Positions 30,718 through 39,476 of a stretch of DNA of 64,000 bases are shown one piece after another (positions within the stretch are counted from its first letter, which is position 1; each line of letters starts with the position of its first letter). The DNA is from Novosphingobium decolorationis (lineage in GTDB: Bacteria > Pseudomonadota > Alphaproteobacteria > Sphingomonadales > Sphingomonadaceae). A program made the translations under genes and the position numbers. Location: contig NZ_CP054856.1 in assembly GCF_018417475.1 (NCBI RefSeq), positions 2,573,001 through 2,637,000 of the forward strand, in the 5' to 3' direction. The notes beneath the pieces are model-generated. The model had not been told where the DNA came from. It saw only the letters and a list, made by a program, of their open reading frames with translations, and did not search any database.

Positions 30718-31146
30718 TCAGGCCCAGAGCGCCTGAAGCGCGGCGCGCATCGCGTCCGGCTCGTCGCCTGTCAGCTTGTGCGCGTCGCCCAGCGCCGGGG
30801 GGCCGGGCCAGCCCGCGTCGGCAAAGGCGATCCCCTGCCATTCGCGCGCACCTTCGTAGCGGGGAATGACATGGAAGTGGACCTGCGGGTCCACCATCAT
30901 CAGCATGAGGTAGTTGAGCTTTTCATAGCCCGAGAAGGTGGCGAGCGCGGCCTCGATGTCGCGCGTGATCTCGGCCAGTTCGGCGTGCGCGCCGGCTGGC
31001 AGGTCGCCAAACGCAGTCGCCGTGCTCCTGGCGGCCAGAACCAGGCTGCCAAGCGTAGGCTGGGCGGGCCGGACAAGCACCACCCAGTGCTCGTAGGCCT
31101 TCACTTCACTGGCCGGGTAACCGAATTTCTCGAGCGTCGCGTGCAT
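30718..31146 (-). CDS. HIT family protein
   Basis: This 142-residue histidine-triad protein carries the signature HFHVIPRYEGAREWQG preceded by YLMLMMVDPQV, and a substrate-side stretch YEHWVVLVRPAQPTLGSLVL. HIT proteins hydrolyse or transfer nucleoside monophosphates. The third His of the classic HxHxH triad is replaced (HFHVI), which occurs in several subgroups. The gene starts 2 bp after the stop of the CDP-alcohol phosphatidyltransferase gene, so the two are cotranscribed. A role in removing CMP-type by-products of lipid head-group transfer is conceivable but unproven. Confidence 0.8.
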   Translation of the reverse strand: MHATLEKFGYPASEVKAYEHWVVLVRPAQPTLGSLVLAARSTATAFGDLPAGAHAELAEITRDIEAALATFSGYEKLNYLMLMMVDPQVHFHVIPRYEGAREWQGIAFADAGWPGPPALGDAHKLTGDEPDAMRAALQALWA

Positions 31147-31148
31147 CG

Positions 31149-32312
31149 TCAACCTTCCGCCAACCAGGAGGTTATCTGGCCCCCGCGCGCCTTGTAGACA
31201 AGGGCCTGGACCAGACGCACCGCATGGATCGCACAGCTCAGCCCGGTCCACGCCGCGACCACGGCCAGACCGATGTCGGGACGCGCGAAGAGCATGGCGA
31301 CGAAAAGGATCACCATGTTGGGATTGCGCCGTGCGGTAATCAGGCGGAACCAGCTGTCGAAGCGCGTCCACACGTGGATGTGGAGCCCGCCCGCCATGCG
31401 CATGAAGATGCCCTCGATCGCGCGCTGGACCCAGTAGCCCAGCTGGATCACGCCCTGGATCCACCAGAACGTGGTGTCATCGTAGGCCAGCCCCCAGCTG
31501 GCGAGGCCCGTCGCCCACAGCCACCACCAGAACGGGGGATGGATGAGATCCATGCCGTGGTCGAAGACGTTGCCCCAGGCCGAGGAGGTGATCGTGCAGC
31601 GCGCCAGCTTTCCGTCGACGGTGTCGAGCACCATGAACACGAGGCCCGTCGCCATGCCCGCCCAGTAGTGGCCGTAGGCGAAGAGCACCGTCGCGACCAC
31701 GCAGAACACCGCGCCCACGAAAGTCACCATGTTGGGGGTCACGCGCCAGCGCGCGCAGATGCGGGTGAGCACCAGCGCCCATTCGGGCCAGAGGTACTTG
31801 GTCAGGATATCGGTCACGCCCTTGTAGGCGCCGAAATAGCTGGCCCTCTCGATCGCGCGCACGTTGTCGGAGCGCAGCGGCATCAGGAAGGGCGTCTCGC
31901 GCTTGCGCAGCTGCTTGTTCTCGATGGTCGGGCCATCCTCGAAGGCCAGGACCTGCAGCCCCGGGAGGGCAAGCCCCTGCCCCGCCTCGCCGCGCATGGC
32001 CGCCGCGAGCGCGGCCGCTTCCTCGCCCGAGCGCGCATGGGCGAGCGCGGGCACGCCGCCCAGCGTCAGCACCATGCCCGGATGCGCGAGGACATGGCGA
32101 AACCAGGAGGGGTCCCAGGCGAAATCGGCATGGGCCAGGATCGTACCCGACTCGGGCGTCGCAGCGGAAACCTGCGCGGCCAGTTCCAGACCCGAGGCAC
32201 GCGCGATCCGCCCCACCCGCTCCGTCACCGAAAGGCCCCACAGGACCACGTCGTTGTGCCCGACGACGACCGCCACCGTCGGGCCACCCACTGCATTTTC
32301 ACCTTGTGCCAT
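31149..32312 (-). CDS. CDP-alcohol phosphatidyltransferase with N-terminal extension
   Basis: The C-terminal 230 residues are a membrane CDP-alcohol phosphatidyltransferase with the full motif DTVDGKLARCTITSSAWG followed by VFDHGMD. These are the four metal-binding Asp residues in the order D-DG-AR-G-D-D. The N-terminal 150 residues (VAVVVGHNDVVLWGLSVTER, VLTLGGVPALAHA) look like a degenerate nucleotidyltransferase-type domain. Such fusions make phosphodiester lipids or CDP-inositol-derived products. The enzyme would join a CDP-activated lipid or alcohol with an alcohol or phosphate acceptor. It is divergent from the lipid kinase at 32601. Confidence 0.82.
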   Translation of the reverse strand: MAQGENAVGGPTVAVVVGHNDVVLWGLSVTERVGRIARASGLELAAQVSAATPESGTILAHADFAWDPSWFRHVLAHPGMVLTLGGVPALAHARSGEEAAALAAAMRGEAGQGLALPGLQVLAFEDGPTIENKQLRKRETPFLMPLRSDNVRAIERASYFGAYKGVTDILTKYLWPEWALVLTRICARWRVTPNMVTFVGAVFCVVATVLFAYGHYWAGMATGLVFMVLDTVDGKLARCTITSSAWGNVFDHGMDLIHPPFWWWLWATGLASWGLAYDDTTFWWIQGVIQLGYWVQRAIEGIFMRMAGGLHIHVWTRFDSWFRLITARRNPNMVILFVAMLFARPDIGLAVVAAWTGLSCAIHAVRLVQALVYKARGGQITSWLAEG

Positions 32313-32600
32313 GACTGGCCCCTACTGCGAGTTTCACAGACTGGCAATCCACGCGGCGGGCCCGCCGCCACGAGTCGGCGCATAGACAGCACGCCGGGCC
32401 TGCCGCGGCGCGGGCGCAGACTGTCGGGGGGCCTGACGGGACCGCATGCCCCCACCATTTCGTGCCTTCCAGGCATCACTTGGGCGCAAAACAGCCATCA
32501 ATATGTCACACAAATATGTCAGAGCGTATTTCGGGATGATTTTTTCCGCGTGAGTCCCTATGTGGAGCGCGTGAACGGATCAATTTACGAATTTGAAGCG
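32313..32600. promoter_or_regulatory. Divergent promoter region of the lipid locus
   Basis: This 288-bp region separates the divergent CDP-alcohol phosphatidyltransferase and lipid-kinase genes and must hold both promoters. The part at 32,480-32,560 is AT-richer (AATATGTCACACAAATATGT). The repeat ATATGTCA appears twice within 20 bp (about 32502 and 32513). No known operator is recognised. Confidence 0.4.
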
Positions 32601-33635
32601 ATGCCGCGTTTCGGCAATCGCGTGCAGCGCCCTTCGCGCACAGCGGTCGCCCGTGCCCGGGCCGGACGCGCCGTGCCGCTCGTGGGCATCATCCGCAATC
32701 CGCGCAGCCACCGAAACAAGGGCAAGGCCGCGGAAATGGCGGACTGCTCGAATATCCTGACCGAAACCCCGCGGGACCGCAAGGCCCTGCTCGACACGCT
32801 GGGCGAATTCGCCCGCCGCGGGATCGACTATCTCGTGATCGACGGCGGCGATGGCACCGTGCGCGACGTGCTGACCTGCGGCACCGAAATCTTCGGTGAA
32901 GACTGGCCGCGCCTGATCGTGCTGCCCAAGGGCAAGACCAACGCGCTGACGGTGGACCTGGGTCTTCCCGGCGAATGGTCGCTGACCGAGGCGCTGGCCG
33001 CGGCCCACAAGGGCAAGACGGTCACCCGCCACCCGCTGCGCATCACCTCTGCCGACGCGGCCGACACCGGCCTTGCCGCGGTTCAGGGCTTCATTCTGGG
33101 TTCGGGCGTCTACACGCTGTGCACCGAAGCGGGCCAGGAAGCGCACCGCCGCGGCGCGTTCAACTCGCTGGCGGTGGGCATCTCGATCCTGTCGGGCATC
33201 CTCCAGGCGCTCTTCGGCCGCGAGGCCAACACCTGGCGCCGGGGCACGCCCACGCGCCTCATCGACCGCATGACGGGCCGCGCGCTGCCCCATGCCGGAG
33301 CCAGGCGCGGCAGCGGCGAAACCGACCGCCGCTTCCTCACCATCGCCACCACCTTCGAGCGCTTCCCGCTGGGCATGCGCCCCTTCGGGCGCAAGGTGGC
33401 ACCGGGCCTCAAGCTCCTCGTGCTCGACCGCGCCAGCCGCCTCGTACTGGGCCTCGCGCCGCTGGTGATGATGGGCCTGGGCGGACGCCTGCTGGGCCGT
33501 CATGGCCTGCACCGCTTTGCCACCAGCGACGTCGACATGGACATCGAAGGTCCCTTCATCCTCGATGGCGAGGCTTTCCCGGCCGGGCGCTACATCATGG
33601 ACGAAGGCCCGCAGCTGACCTTCGTGGTGCCCTGA
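32601..33635 (+). CDS. Diacylglycerol-kinase-type lipid kinase
   Basis: The 344-residue protein has a DAGK catalytic domain: VPLVGIIRNPRSHRNKG, the nucleotide-binding LVIDGGDGTVRDVLTCG, and LPKGKTNALTVDLGLPG. The C-terminal ligand-binding half ends in SDVDMDIEGPFILDGE. Bacterial members phosphorylate diacylglycerol, undecaprenol, sphingosine or ceramide. Sphingomonads contain sphingolipids, so a sphingoid substrate is plausible but not shown. The ATG at 32601 is used; a GTG about 30 bp upstream would add ten residues. It is followed at 91 bp by the nucleotidyltransferase-like gene. Confidence 0.8.
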   Translation: MPRFGNRVQRPSRTAVARARAGRAVPLVGIIRNPRSHRNKGKAAEMADCSNILTETPRDRKALLDTLGEFARRGIDYLVIDGGDGTVRDVLTCGTEIFGEDWPRLIVLPKGKTNALTVDLGLPGEWSLTEALAAAHKGKTVTRHPLRITSADAADTGLAAVQGFILGSGVYTLCTEAGQEAHRRGAFNSLAVGISILSGILQALFGREANTWRRGTPTRLIDRMTGRALPHAGARRGSGETDRRFLTIATTFERFPLGMRPFGRKVAPGLKLLVLDRASRLVLGLAPLVMMGLGGRLLGRHGLHRFATSDVDMDIEGPFILDGEAFPAGRYIMDEGPQLTFVVP

Positions 33636-33726
33636 GCCCACCCAGCGCGCGCCATCGGGCGCAGGCATTTTCACCCCTTTCTCCATCTGTCTTGATTTCG
33701 AGGCGTCCTTGCCTGAGCATAAGGAC

Positions 33727-34716
33727 ATGAGCGTAGACCTCCTGGGGCGGATCCGGACCGCACTCGAACGCCCGGTGGAACCGGCCGTGGCGGCGTTCGC
33801 GCACCGTCTGGCCGCGCAGTCCCCCGTGCCCGTGCTCGCCGTGCTGTTCTACGGCTCGAACCTGCGCACCGGCTCGCTGGAGGGCGTGCTCGACTTCTAT
33901 GTCCTGACCGACACCCCGCAGATCGAGAAGATCTGGCCGCGCGTCAGCTACCACGAATGGCGCTGCTCGCCCGCCGACACCGCGCCCGACGGCACCGCAC
34001 TGCCGGACGCGGACCTGCGCGCCAAGGTCGCGACGATGCCGCTCGAGACCTTCCGCGCGGCCGCCGCCGGAGAGCGCCTCGACACCACCATCTGGGCCCG
34101 CTTCGTCCAGCCCAGCGCGCTGGTCTGGAGCCACGACCGCGCCGCCTCGCGCGCCGCCGGAGAGGCCGTCGCGGGCGCCGCGAAAACCGCCGCACGCCTG
34201 GCCGTTGCGCTCGGCCCGGACAGCGGCACGCCCGAAGACTACTGGCGCGCGCTGTTCCGCGCCACCTACGCCGCCGAATTCCGGGTCGAAAAGGCGGGGC
34301 GCGAGGATTCGATCCTCTCGGCCAACCGCGAGCATTTCGACGGCCTGCTCCCGCTCGCCCTTGTCGCGCAGGGGATCCCCTTTGCGCGCGGCGGGCCGCA
34401 AGGCACGATCCGGCCCGAGCTGGATGCGGCGGCGAAGGCCCGTATCCTTGCCTGGTGGCAGCGCCGCCAGCGGCTGGGCAAGCCCTACAACGTGCTGCGC
34501 CTGATCAAGGCCTCGACCACGTTCGAAGGCGCCGCGCGCTACGCCGCCTGGAAGATCGAGCGCCACACCGGCGTGCCCGTCCTTGTCACGCCCTGGCGCG
34601 AACGCCACCCCGTGCTCGCCGCGCCCAGCGTGCTGTGGAGCGTGTGGCGCGCGCGCAAGGCCGCAAGTCTCGCGGCCGCCAACTCCCCCAACGATACGGA
34701 CGACCGCGCCGCGTGA
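33727..34716 (+). CDS. Nucleotidyltransferase-like protein of unknown function
   Basis: The key stretch of this 329-residue protein is VLAVLFYGSNLRTGSLEGVLDFYVLTD, a GS...DxY pattern of nucleotidyltransferase folds that also resembles Tam41-type phosphatidate cytidylyltransferases. The rest is Ala/Arg-rich and includes GKPYNVLRLIKASTTFEGAARYAAWKIE. No transmembrane segment is evident. A TTG at 33709 could add six residues. The stop overlaps the GTG of the next gene, so they are coupled. Between a lipid kinase and a MobA-like transferase, a role in making an activated CDP-lipid is attractive but remains inference. Confidence 0.55.
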   Translation: MSVDLLGRIRTALERPVEPAVAAFAHRLAAQSPVPVLAVLFYGSNLRTGSLEGVLDFYVLTDTPQIEKIWPRVSYHEWRCSPADTAPDGTALPDADLRAKVATMPLETFRAAAAGERLDTTIWARFVQPSALVWSHDRAASRAAGEAVAGAAKTAARLAVALGPDSGTPEDYWRALFRATYAAEFRVEKAGREDSILSANREHFDGLLPLALVAQGIPFARGGPQGTIRPELDAAAKARILAWWQRRQRLGKPYNVLRLIKASTTFEGAARYAAWKIERHTGVPVLVTPWRERHPVLAAPSVLWSVWRARKAASLAAANSPNDTDDRAA

Positions 34717-35513
34717 CACTCTCGCAAGGTTCTCCCGCCCCCGCTCAGGCCCGCCCCCTGAGCGCGCTCGTGCTGGCCGGTTCGCGCCCGGGCGCGCCCG
34801 ATCCGGTCGCCAGCGCCGAAGGGGTCGCGCACAAGGCGCTGATCGAGATCGACGGGCAGCCGATGCTCGCGCGCGTGGTGGCCGCCCTCAAGACCGCCGG
34901 AATTGCGCGCGTGGCCGTCATCACCAGCACGCCCGAAGTGAACGCGCTGGCGCAGGATCTGGGCTGCGAAGTCCTGCCGGCCGAGGCAGGCCCCAGCGCC
35001 AGCGTCGCGGCCGGATTCGCGCACCTGGGCGCGCCGATGCTCGTCACCACCGCCGACCACGCGCTGCTCGACGCGCAGTGGATCACCGATTTCGTCGCGG
35101 ATGCGGGAGAGGCGGCGGACGTCGCGATCCTGCTTGCACGGCGTGAGGCGGTGGAAAAGGCGCTGCCCGGCAGCAAGCGCACCTGGCTCAAGATGGCCGA
35201 CGGCGCCTGGTCGGGCTGCAACCTGTTCCTCCTCGCCCGTCCCGGCGCGCAAGGCGCGATCGAGACCTGGAAAGCGGTCGAGGCCGACCGCAAACGCCCC
35301 TGGCGCATCGCGCTGCGCCTTGGCCCCGGCATCCTCCCGCGCTTTGCGCTGGGACGCCTGACCATGGCCGAGGCGATTGCCCGGCTCGGCGGCAAGATCG
35401 GGGTGGCCGCCGTGCGTGTCGCCGCGCGCGACGGCCTTGCCGCGGTCGATGTCGACAAGCCCTCGGACCTTGCCGACGTGCGCGCGATTCTTGCCGCGCG
35501 GAAGAGCAGATAA
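34713..35513 (+). CDS. MobA-like NTP transferase
   Basis: This 266-residue protein of the MobA/NTP_transf_3 type starts LSALVLAGSRPGAPDPVASAEGVAHKALIEIDGQPML. It has the ML-VTTADHALLD metal-site stretch and a C-terminal AVDVDKPSDLADV typical of these folds. The first glycine-rich loop is altered (AGSRPG rather than AGxGxR). The GTG at 34713 overlaps the TGA of the preceding gene (GTGA). Together with 29696-30442 this gives the locus two nucleotidyltransferases plus a third candidate between them. Confidence 0.7.
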   Translation: MTLSQGSPAPAQARPLSALVLAGSRPGAPDPVASAEGVAHKALIEIDGQPMLARVVAALKTAGIARVAVITSTPEVNALAQDLGCEVLPAEAGPSASVAAGFAHLGAPMLVTTADHALLDAQWITDFVADAGEAADVAILLARREAVEKALPGSKRTWLKMADGAWSGCNLFLLARPGAQGAIETWKAVEADRKRPWRIALRLGPGILPRFALGRLTMAEAIARLGGKIGVAAVRVAARDGLAAVDVDKPSDLADVRAILAARKSR

Positions 35514-35529
35514 GCAGAAAGATGGTTTG

Positions 35530-35729
35530 CCGAGGGCCATTGCCCTCGGGCTCCCCGAACTGTCGAGCGCAGGTGTGCCGGATGCCGGGCCGCGACAAAG
35601 GAAGGGGACTGTTGGATTGAGGGGCTTTGCCCCTCTCTTTCATGCCTGCTGGCTTAACGCTTCGCGCGCGGCAATCCCGGCACGAAGTGCGCAAGACAGT
35701 AAGGGGGTCAAGGGGCGATGACCCCTTGA
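35530..35729. repeat. Intergenic palindrome array (gamma'-beta-alpha')
   Basis: This is the complete reverse orientation of the arrays at 18.9 and 26.7 kb: inverted gamma 35530-35565 (CCGAGGGCCATTGCCCTCGG), beta GAGGGGCTTTGCCCCTC 35619-35635, inverted alpha 35708-35729 (TCAAGGGGCGATGACCCCTT with GA). It lies between the convergent MobA-like and DUF2141 genes. Confidence 0.8.
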
Positions 35730-35751
35730 AAAGAAACCTTTTTTACACCCC

Positions 35752-36243
35752 TCACATGTACTTCATCTGCACCCGGATCGACTTCACCGTGGAGCCGACC
35801 TCGACGCCGACCTTGGAGTAGCTCGGCTTGCCCAGGTTGAAGATGTTGATCGAAGGGTTGTTGGACATGGCACCGCCATCCTCGCTGATGTCGGTCTTGC
35901 CGTTGCCGTTGAGGTCATGGCGCACCGCCACCCCGTACGTGCCCGGGCCGGGAACAGGCAGGCAGAAGGTCATCGTGCCCGCCTTGGCCGGAACCTCGAT
36001 GCGCGAGAGCCAGCGGCCCTTTTCGAGCCAGTCGGCCTTGGTCGCGCGGTAGGACTGCACGCGCATGTTCCCTTGCGAGGCCTTCACCCCGTCGACCGTG
36101 ACGAGCAGGCCCGGCCCGCTCGCGCTCGTGCACTTGCGCAGGTTGTTCGCAATCTCGTTGCGGTACTGCGCGGATGCGGGCGCCGCGCCTGCCACGGCCA
36201 CGAGGCCGACCAGCGCAAGGGCACCCATTCTACGTCGAATCAT
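35752..36243 (-). CDS. Secreted DUF2141 protein
   Basis: This 163-residue protein has a clear signal peptide (MGALALVGLVAVAGAAPASA, then QYRNE) and a DUF2141 beta-domain (GLLVTVDGVKASQGNMRVQSY, FCLPVPGPGTYGVAVRHDLN, NGNGKTDISEDGGAMSNNP). The HDLNGNGKTD stretch looks like a calcium-type loop. It should be periplasmic. Function is unknown. It is convergent with the MobA-like gene and divergent from rpe, so it is probably monocistronic. Confidence 0.8.
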   Translation of the reverse strand: MIRRRMGALALVGLVAVAGAAPASAQYRNEIANNLRKCTSASGPGLLVTVDGVKASQGNMRVQSYRATKADWLEKGRWLSRIEVPAKAGTMTFCLPVPGPGTYGVAVRHDLNGNGKTDISEDGGAMSNNPSINIFNLGKPSYSKVGVEVGSTVKSIRVQMKYM

Positions 36244-36553
36244 GTCGATCCAATCCTCAAGACAACTCGTTTTTCCGGCGCTCTGTCCTCACTTCGGACA
36301 GGACCGCGCCTGCACAACCGGCAGGCCTTGAAGCAGGTTCCTAGGCCCGGCGCGCTGAATAGGCTCTGAATTTCAAGCATTCCCGTCACGCAGCCCCCTG
36401 CATGGGCTTGCGCGCGGGGCGAAAGACGCTATCCGCGCGTCGATCCGGATCGGAGGCAAACCCCACATCGTGTGTGGAAAACGGCCCGATCCCGCCTTGT
36501 CGCCCCAACATGGGGTGCCGTATCTGGATGGCTAGAGGAGTTTCACGAGATCC
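36244..36553. promoter_or_regulatory. Divergent region between the DUF2141 gene and rpe
   Basis: The 310-bp region holds no gene. A GAGGAG ribosome-binding stretch (about 36535-36541) precedes the ATG of rpe. Promoters for both flanking genes must lie here, but I see no clear -35/-10 pair or operator. Confidence 0.4.
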
Positions 36554-37216
<663 letters not shown>

Positions 37217-37221
37217 GCACG

Positions 37222-39168
37222 GTGCGGCGCGATTTTCCCATCGACGCCGCCGCGCGCAACCAGGAGCCCCCTTCGGCCGTTCCGCTACCGGCTGACGCCG
37301 CCGAGCCGGGCGTCGAGGAGGGCTCCATGTACAAACCCACAGAAGACAGCGCCGCGCGCCGCGTGGATCCGCCTCTGGGAGATACATCCGTGCCCAAGGG
37401 TGCCGAGCCCCCCGTCGTCGGGGCCGACCAGTCCGAGACCGGCCGCGCGCTTGCGCTGGTCGACTTCGCGGCGCCCACCGTCAGCGCGGGCGAACGCCTG
37501 ATCCGCTTTGCCTACAAGCTGGGCGTGCCGGGCACGATGCTGACCGCGCCCATGGGCAAGAAGGCCCGCATGCGCCTGCTCGCCACCGTGCGCGGCACCG
37601 TCCCGGGCGACAAGGCGGCCGGCACGGCCCTTCGCGCAGGCCACTTCCTCGTCCATGGCGCGCGCACGCCGATCACCCAGGTCGATTTCGGCGGCGCGGC
37701 GCGCGTCCCCCCGCCGCTCGAGCGCACCGTGCACAGCTTCGCCTGGCTCGCCGACCTCGAAGCCTGCGGGCCCCGCGAACAGGTCGCCCCCGTGGCCGAG
37801 CGCATCCTCACCTCCTGGCTCCAGGCCAACCCGAAGGCCCCTGCCAAGACCGGCAAGGCCAGCCGCGGCCCGGCCTGGACGGTGGGGCACACCGGCGCGC
37901 GCCTGCTCAACTGGCTGGTCCACGCCCCGCTCATCCTCTCGGGCGAAAAGGCGCTGCGCGTGCGCATGCTGCGCCACATTGCCGAGACCGCCCGCTGGCT
38001 CGACCGGCAGGTCCACCACGCCGAGGATTCGCTGGGCGCGGTTGCGGGCTGGTGCGGCCTTGTCGCCTGCGGCCTGCTGCTGCCCGAAGGCCGCCCGCGC
38101 CGCCTCTACGGCGAAGCCGGACTGATGAAGGCGCTGGGCGAGCTGATGGGCGATGACGGCGGCGTCCTCTCGCGCAGCCCGCTCGCGCAGATGGAGGCGA
38201 TCGCCCTCCTCGTGCGCCTGCGCAACTGCTACCAGGCCACACGGCGCGACAGCACCGAGGCGATGGAGCACGTCATCGAAATGCTCGTGCCCCCGCTCCT
38301 CGCGCTGTGCCACGGCGATGGTTCGCTCGGCTCCTGGCAGGGCGGCTGGGCGGTCCCGGCCGACACCGTCGACGGCCTCGTGGCGGCCAGCGGCGTGCGC
38401 ACCCGCCCGCTGCGCGACGTGCGCCAGTGGGGCTACCAGCGCGTCGCCGCACACAAGTCGATCCTCCAGTTCGACACCGCCCCGCCGCCGATGCCGCGCG
38501 ACGGGCGCTTTGGCTGCGCCTCCACCCTCGCCTTCGAATTCTCGCACAACCGCCAGCGCATGATCGTCAACTGCGGCGGCGCAGCGAGCGCGGGCGGGCT
38601 CGTCCCCGCGCGCCTCGACCAGGGCCTGCGCGCCACCGCCGCGCACTCCACCCTGACGCTCGACGATGCCAATTCCACCGCCATCCTCATCAACGGCGCG
38701 ATCGGCCAGGGTGTTACCGCCGTCGATGTCGACCGCAAGACGATGGAGACCGACAGCGGCGCGCGCGCGACCCGGCTCGAGGCCAGCCACAACGGCTATG
38801 CCCAGCGCTACACGCTGACCCACCGCCGCATCCTGATCCTGCGCGACGACGGCACCGAGCTGCGCGGCGAGGACATGCTGCTGCCTTCCGGGCGCAAGGC
38901 CAAGCGCGGCAAGGTCGGCTTTGCGATCCGCTTCCACCTCGCGCCCGAGGTCACCGTCGCCCCCACCGAGGACGGCCAGGGCGCCGCCCTCGTCCTTGCC
39001 GACGGCAGCTACTGGCAGTTCCGCGCGGGCGCGGGCTCGGTAGAGATCGAGGATTCGCTGTGGGTCGATGGCCAGGGCCGCCCCCAGGCTACCCACCAGA
39101 TCGTCCTCCAGGGCCTCGCCTCGCGCGGCGGCGGCACCTTCAGCTGGCTCTTCAAGAAGATGGGCTGA
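37222..39168 (+). CDS. Heparinase II/III family protein
   Basis: This protein of about 648 residues has an alpha-barrel N-terminal half (GHTGARLLNWLVHAPLILSG, WLDRQVHHAEDSLGAVAGWC). A beta-sandwich Heparinase_II_III half follows (STLAFEFSHNRQRMIVNCGG, LRATAAHSTLTLDDANSTAI, then TRLEASHNGYAQRYTLTHRR). The GTG at 37222 lies 5 bp after the rpe stop. An ATG at 37327 would shorten the protein by 35 residues, and the first part is low-complexity, so the later start is possible. Such proteins usually cleave acidic polysaccharides. In sphingomonads and rhizobia a copy often stands between rpe and purH, as here except for the inserted stretch. Confidence 0.8.
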   Translation: MRRDFPIDAAARNQEPPSAVPLPADAAEPGVEEGSMYKPTEDSAARRVDPPLGDTSVPKGAEPPVVGADQSETGRALALVDFAAPTVSAGERLIRFAYKLGVPGTMLTAPMGKKARMRLLATVRGTVPGDKAAGTALRAGHFLVHGARTPITQVDFGGAARVPPPLERTVHSFAWLADLEACGPREQVAPVAERILTSWLQANPKAPAKTGKASRGPAWTVGHTGARLLNWLVHAPLILSGEKALRVRMLRHIAETARWLDRQVHHAEDSLGAVAGWCGLVACGLLLPEGRPRRLYGEAGLMKALGELMGDDGGVLSRSPLAQMEAIALLVRLRNCYQATRRDSTEAMEHVIEMLVPPLLALCHGDGSLGSWQGGWAVPADTVDGLVAASGVRTRPLRDVRQWGYQRVAAHKSILQFDTAPPPMPRDGRFGCASTLAFEFSHNRQRMIVNCGGAASAGGLVPARLDQGLRATAAHSTLTLDDANSTAILINGAIGQGVTAVDVDRKTMETDSGARATRLEASHNGYAQRYTLTHRRILILRDDGTELRGEDMLLPSGRKAKRGKVGFAIRFHLAPEVTVAPTEDGQGAALVLADGSYWQFRAGAGSVEIEDSLWVDGQGRPQATHQIVLQGLASRGGGTFSWLFKKMG

Positions 39169-39476
39169 ACCCTCACGGGTTCTTGACGATGGTAAGAGAG
39201 GACGAATCCGAGGGCCATCGCCCCCGGGCTCCCCGAACCCTCCCGCCAGGCGCACGCCGGCGACGTCCGCCCATGCCTTGCCGCCTTGCGGCTTGCGCCC
39301 CCTTGTGGCCGCTCCACCGCGGATTCCACTCCCTCCTGAGCGGAAGGGCCGGATCGATAATGTCCCGTCAGGTGCTCCGGCGTGCACGGGACACTCGAAG
39401 AATTCCGAGAAATGCAACGCCCTTACACGCGCAATTAACCAGCTTGGGCCCAACGGTTCTCAGCGCCCCACCAAGA
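39169..39476. other. Intergenic region with a single gamma' palindrome
   Basis: This 308-bp region has one inverted gamma unit at 39209-39240 (CCGAGGGCCATCGCCCCCGG then GCTCCCCGAACC) with no beta or alpha partner. The rest holds no credible gene. The promoter of the PAS-GGDEF gene should lie near 39,380-39,470, where the sequence is less GC-rich. Confidence 0.5.
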
